Source: Candidatus Nomurabacteria bacterium RIFCSPHIGHO2_02_FULL_38_15 (GTDB lineage: Bacteria; Patescibacteriota; Minisyncoccia; Phycocordibacterales; UBA9973). Taken from it: DNA of 12,433 bases. The notes under the pieces are model-generated. The model had not been told where the DNA came from. It did no database searches and was given only the letters and a program-made list of their open reading frames with translations. The stretch spans positions 1 through 12,433 of the forward strand of contig MFUC01000005.1 in assembly GCA_001785575.1 (NCBI GenBank), in the 5' to 3' direction. The position numbers and the translations under genes are program-made. Shown piece after piece: positions 11,310-12,433 of this stretch (position 1 is its first letter; each line of letters begins with the position of its first letter).

Positions 11310-12433
11310 ATGATTAAAGAAATAGCTGGTCACAGTAAAATAAGATTTTTAGCTAATTTGTGGGTTGTAATTCTAGCGCTATTTATTGGTTTTAATATAG
11401 TTTCAGCTACTGGTGGCCAATGGCAAACAGTAGGCAAGGCTGGTTTTTCAAAAGGCTTTATTGGACAATTGTCATTTAGTTTAAACTCCAAAGACATTCC
11501 GTATATGGTTTTTGCTGATGTGGGGCAAAGTAATAAAGCAACTACTATGAAATACAATGGTTCATCGTGGGTAAATGTTGGTAGTGCTGGGTTTACACCA
11601 GATTCTGTAGATTTTGTTTCTTTAGCTTTTGATTCGAATGATAATCCTTACGTGGCTTTTTCAAGTCATAAAAATAATTATGAAATTACAGTAATGAAGT
11701 ACAATGGTTCATCGTGGGTAAATGTTGGTAGCGCTGGATTTGCAACAAGTGGCGCCTTTATTTCTTTAGTTATTGACTCAAATGATAACCCATATATCGC
11801 TTTTAATGATTATGGTAATAATGGAAATCTTGCAGTAATGAAATATAATGGTTCATCATGGAATAACATTGGAAATCTAGGATCCTTTCGTGGGCTGATA
11901 TATACCAAATCTTTTAAACTTGATTCAAAAAATGTTCCATACATAGTTTTTACAGATAGTTTAAAAAACAATAAAGCTTCTGTTGTATCGTTTAATGGCT
12001 CTAACTGGGTTAATGTTGGTAGTGCTGGATTTTCAGTTGGTATAGCCCATTCTTTAGCTCTAGGGATTAACTCAAATGATATTCCATACGTAGCCTTTTT
12101 AGATGTAGCAAATAATACTAAACCTACAGTAATGGAGTACAATGGTTCATCTTGGGTTAATGTTGGAAATGCTGGGTTTTCAACAGGTAGTGGATCTGAC
12201 ATGTTTATAACTTTTGATTCAAATGATAACCCTTACGTATCTTTTATTGAATATTATAATGGTTATTATATTTCCGTTATGAAGTTTAATGGTTCTAGTT
12301 GGGTTAATGTTGGGAATAATAATGATAAATCTTTATACCACTATGCATGGTTACCATTTCTTGCTTTTGACTCAAATGATGTAGTGTATGTAGGTTTTGG
12401 TGATGCTTCACAAGGCAATAAAGCCACCGTCAT
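11310..12433 (+). CDS. Secreted beta-propeller-like repeat protein, 3' end beyond the window
   Basis: The frame is open from ATG 11310 to the window edge (374 codons plus two bases), so the gene is partial. The N-terminus has basic residues and a hydrophobic helix (about residues 13-33, FLANLWVVILALFIGFNIVS) ending in a signal-peptidase-like SATG. The rest consists of 49-residue repeats (one of 48). The tryptophan codons of 'SSWVNVG' lie at 11421, 11568, 11715, 11859, 12006, 12153 and 12300. Each repeat runs W-V-N-V-G-S-A-G-F, a variable part, then FDSNDNPYVAF, then TVMKYNGSSW. This strand-turn pattern suits blades of a beta-propeller. No enzyme motif is visible. A surface adhesin or binding role is inferred; the repeat number is unknown because the gene runs off the edge. 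Confidence 0.88.
   Translation, partial: MIKEIAGHSKIRFLANLWVVILALFIGFNIVSATGGQWQTVGKAGFSKGFIGQLSFSLNSKDIPYMVFADVGQSNKATTMKYNGSSWVNVGSAGFTPDSVDFVSLAFDSNDNPYVAFSSHKNNYEITVMKYNGSSWVNVGSAGFATSGAFISLVIDSNDNPYIAFNDYGNNGNLAVMKYNGSSWNNIGNLGSFRGLIYTKSFKLDSKNVPYIVFTDSLKNNKASVVSFNGSNWVNVGSAGFSVGIAHSLALGINSNDIPYVAFLDVANNTKPTVMEYNGSSWVNVGNAGFSTGSGSDMFITFDSNDNPYVSFIEYYNGYYISVMKFNGSSWVNVGNNNDKSLYHYAWLPFLAFDSNDVVYVGFGDASQGNKATV
11421..12433 (+). repeat. 147-base in-frame tandem repeats
   Basis: Seven Trp anchor codons are spaced 147, 147, 144, 147, 147 and 147 bases apart. Between the second and third copies the DNA itself is nearly identical over about 45 bases (around 11548-11595 and 11695-11742), for example TACAATGGTTCATCGTGGGT. 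This points to recent unit duplication or recombination among copies. One unit is shorter by one codon. Confidence 0.88.

Noticed and set aside
11421..12433. Regular DNA repeats considered as a CRISPR array
   Set aside because: The 147-base units are in frame and encode a conserved protein repeat; there is no 24-40-base repeat with unrelated spacers.

Overview
The window looks like part of the chromosome of a reduced, AT-rich bacterium, most probably a Patescibacteria/CPR (Parcubacteria-like) lineage. The reasons are indirect: a compact str/S10 ribosomal cluster, translation starts with no Shine-Dalgarno sequence, a surface-protein region rich in small hypothetical genes, and a secreted protein of about 49-residue repeats of a kind I associate with such genomes. 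The standard code is in use, because the long translation genes contain no in-frame TGA. Of 16 stop codons I can assign, 14 are TAA, 2 TAG and none TGA. No taxonomic marker search was possible.

Region 1 (1-7080) is the translation block. It begins with what may be the last codons of rpsG, then fusA (EF-G), a CCTCTCC-type palindromic repeat and a strong hairpin terminator. A lone 129-residue unknown gene follows, with its own terminator. Next come a consensus promoter, a structured leader and the unit tuf-rpsJ-rplC-rplD-rplW-rplB, with gaps of 1 to 63 bases. A GNRA-loop hairpin sits between rpsJ and rplC. After rplB the usual S10 continuation (rpsS, rplV, rpsC...) is missing. A second CCTCTCC-type repeat and a perfect 21-bp terminator close the unit.

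Region 2 (7081-12433) is an accessory region, visibly richer in A+T. It holds a RelE/ParE-type toxin-antitoxin pair; a membrane-anchored extracellular protein and a three-helix membrane protein; two tandem paralogous secreted proteins with a peptidoglycan-binding domain; a HicB-HicA pair in antitoxin-first order; and a secreted repeat (beta-propeller-like) protein that runs off the right edge.

The most interesting layer is regulatory. Several accessory genes have a recognisable promoter whose predicted start of transcription falls on, or within three bases of, the ATG, which implies leaderless or near-leaderless mRNAs. The promoter of the first peptidoglycan-binding paralog has a run of nine G in its -35/-10 spacer, the architecture of phase-variable promoters such as porA of Neisseria. 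A 17-base motif is shared upstream of the promoters of the two secreted-protein loci. Together these suggest a surface-protein module with switchable expression next to the core translation operon; that functional reading is inference.
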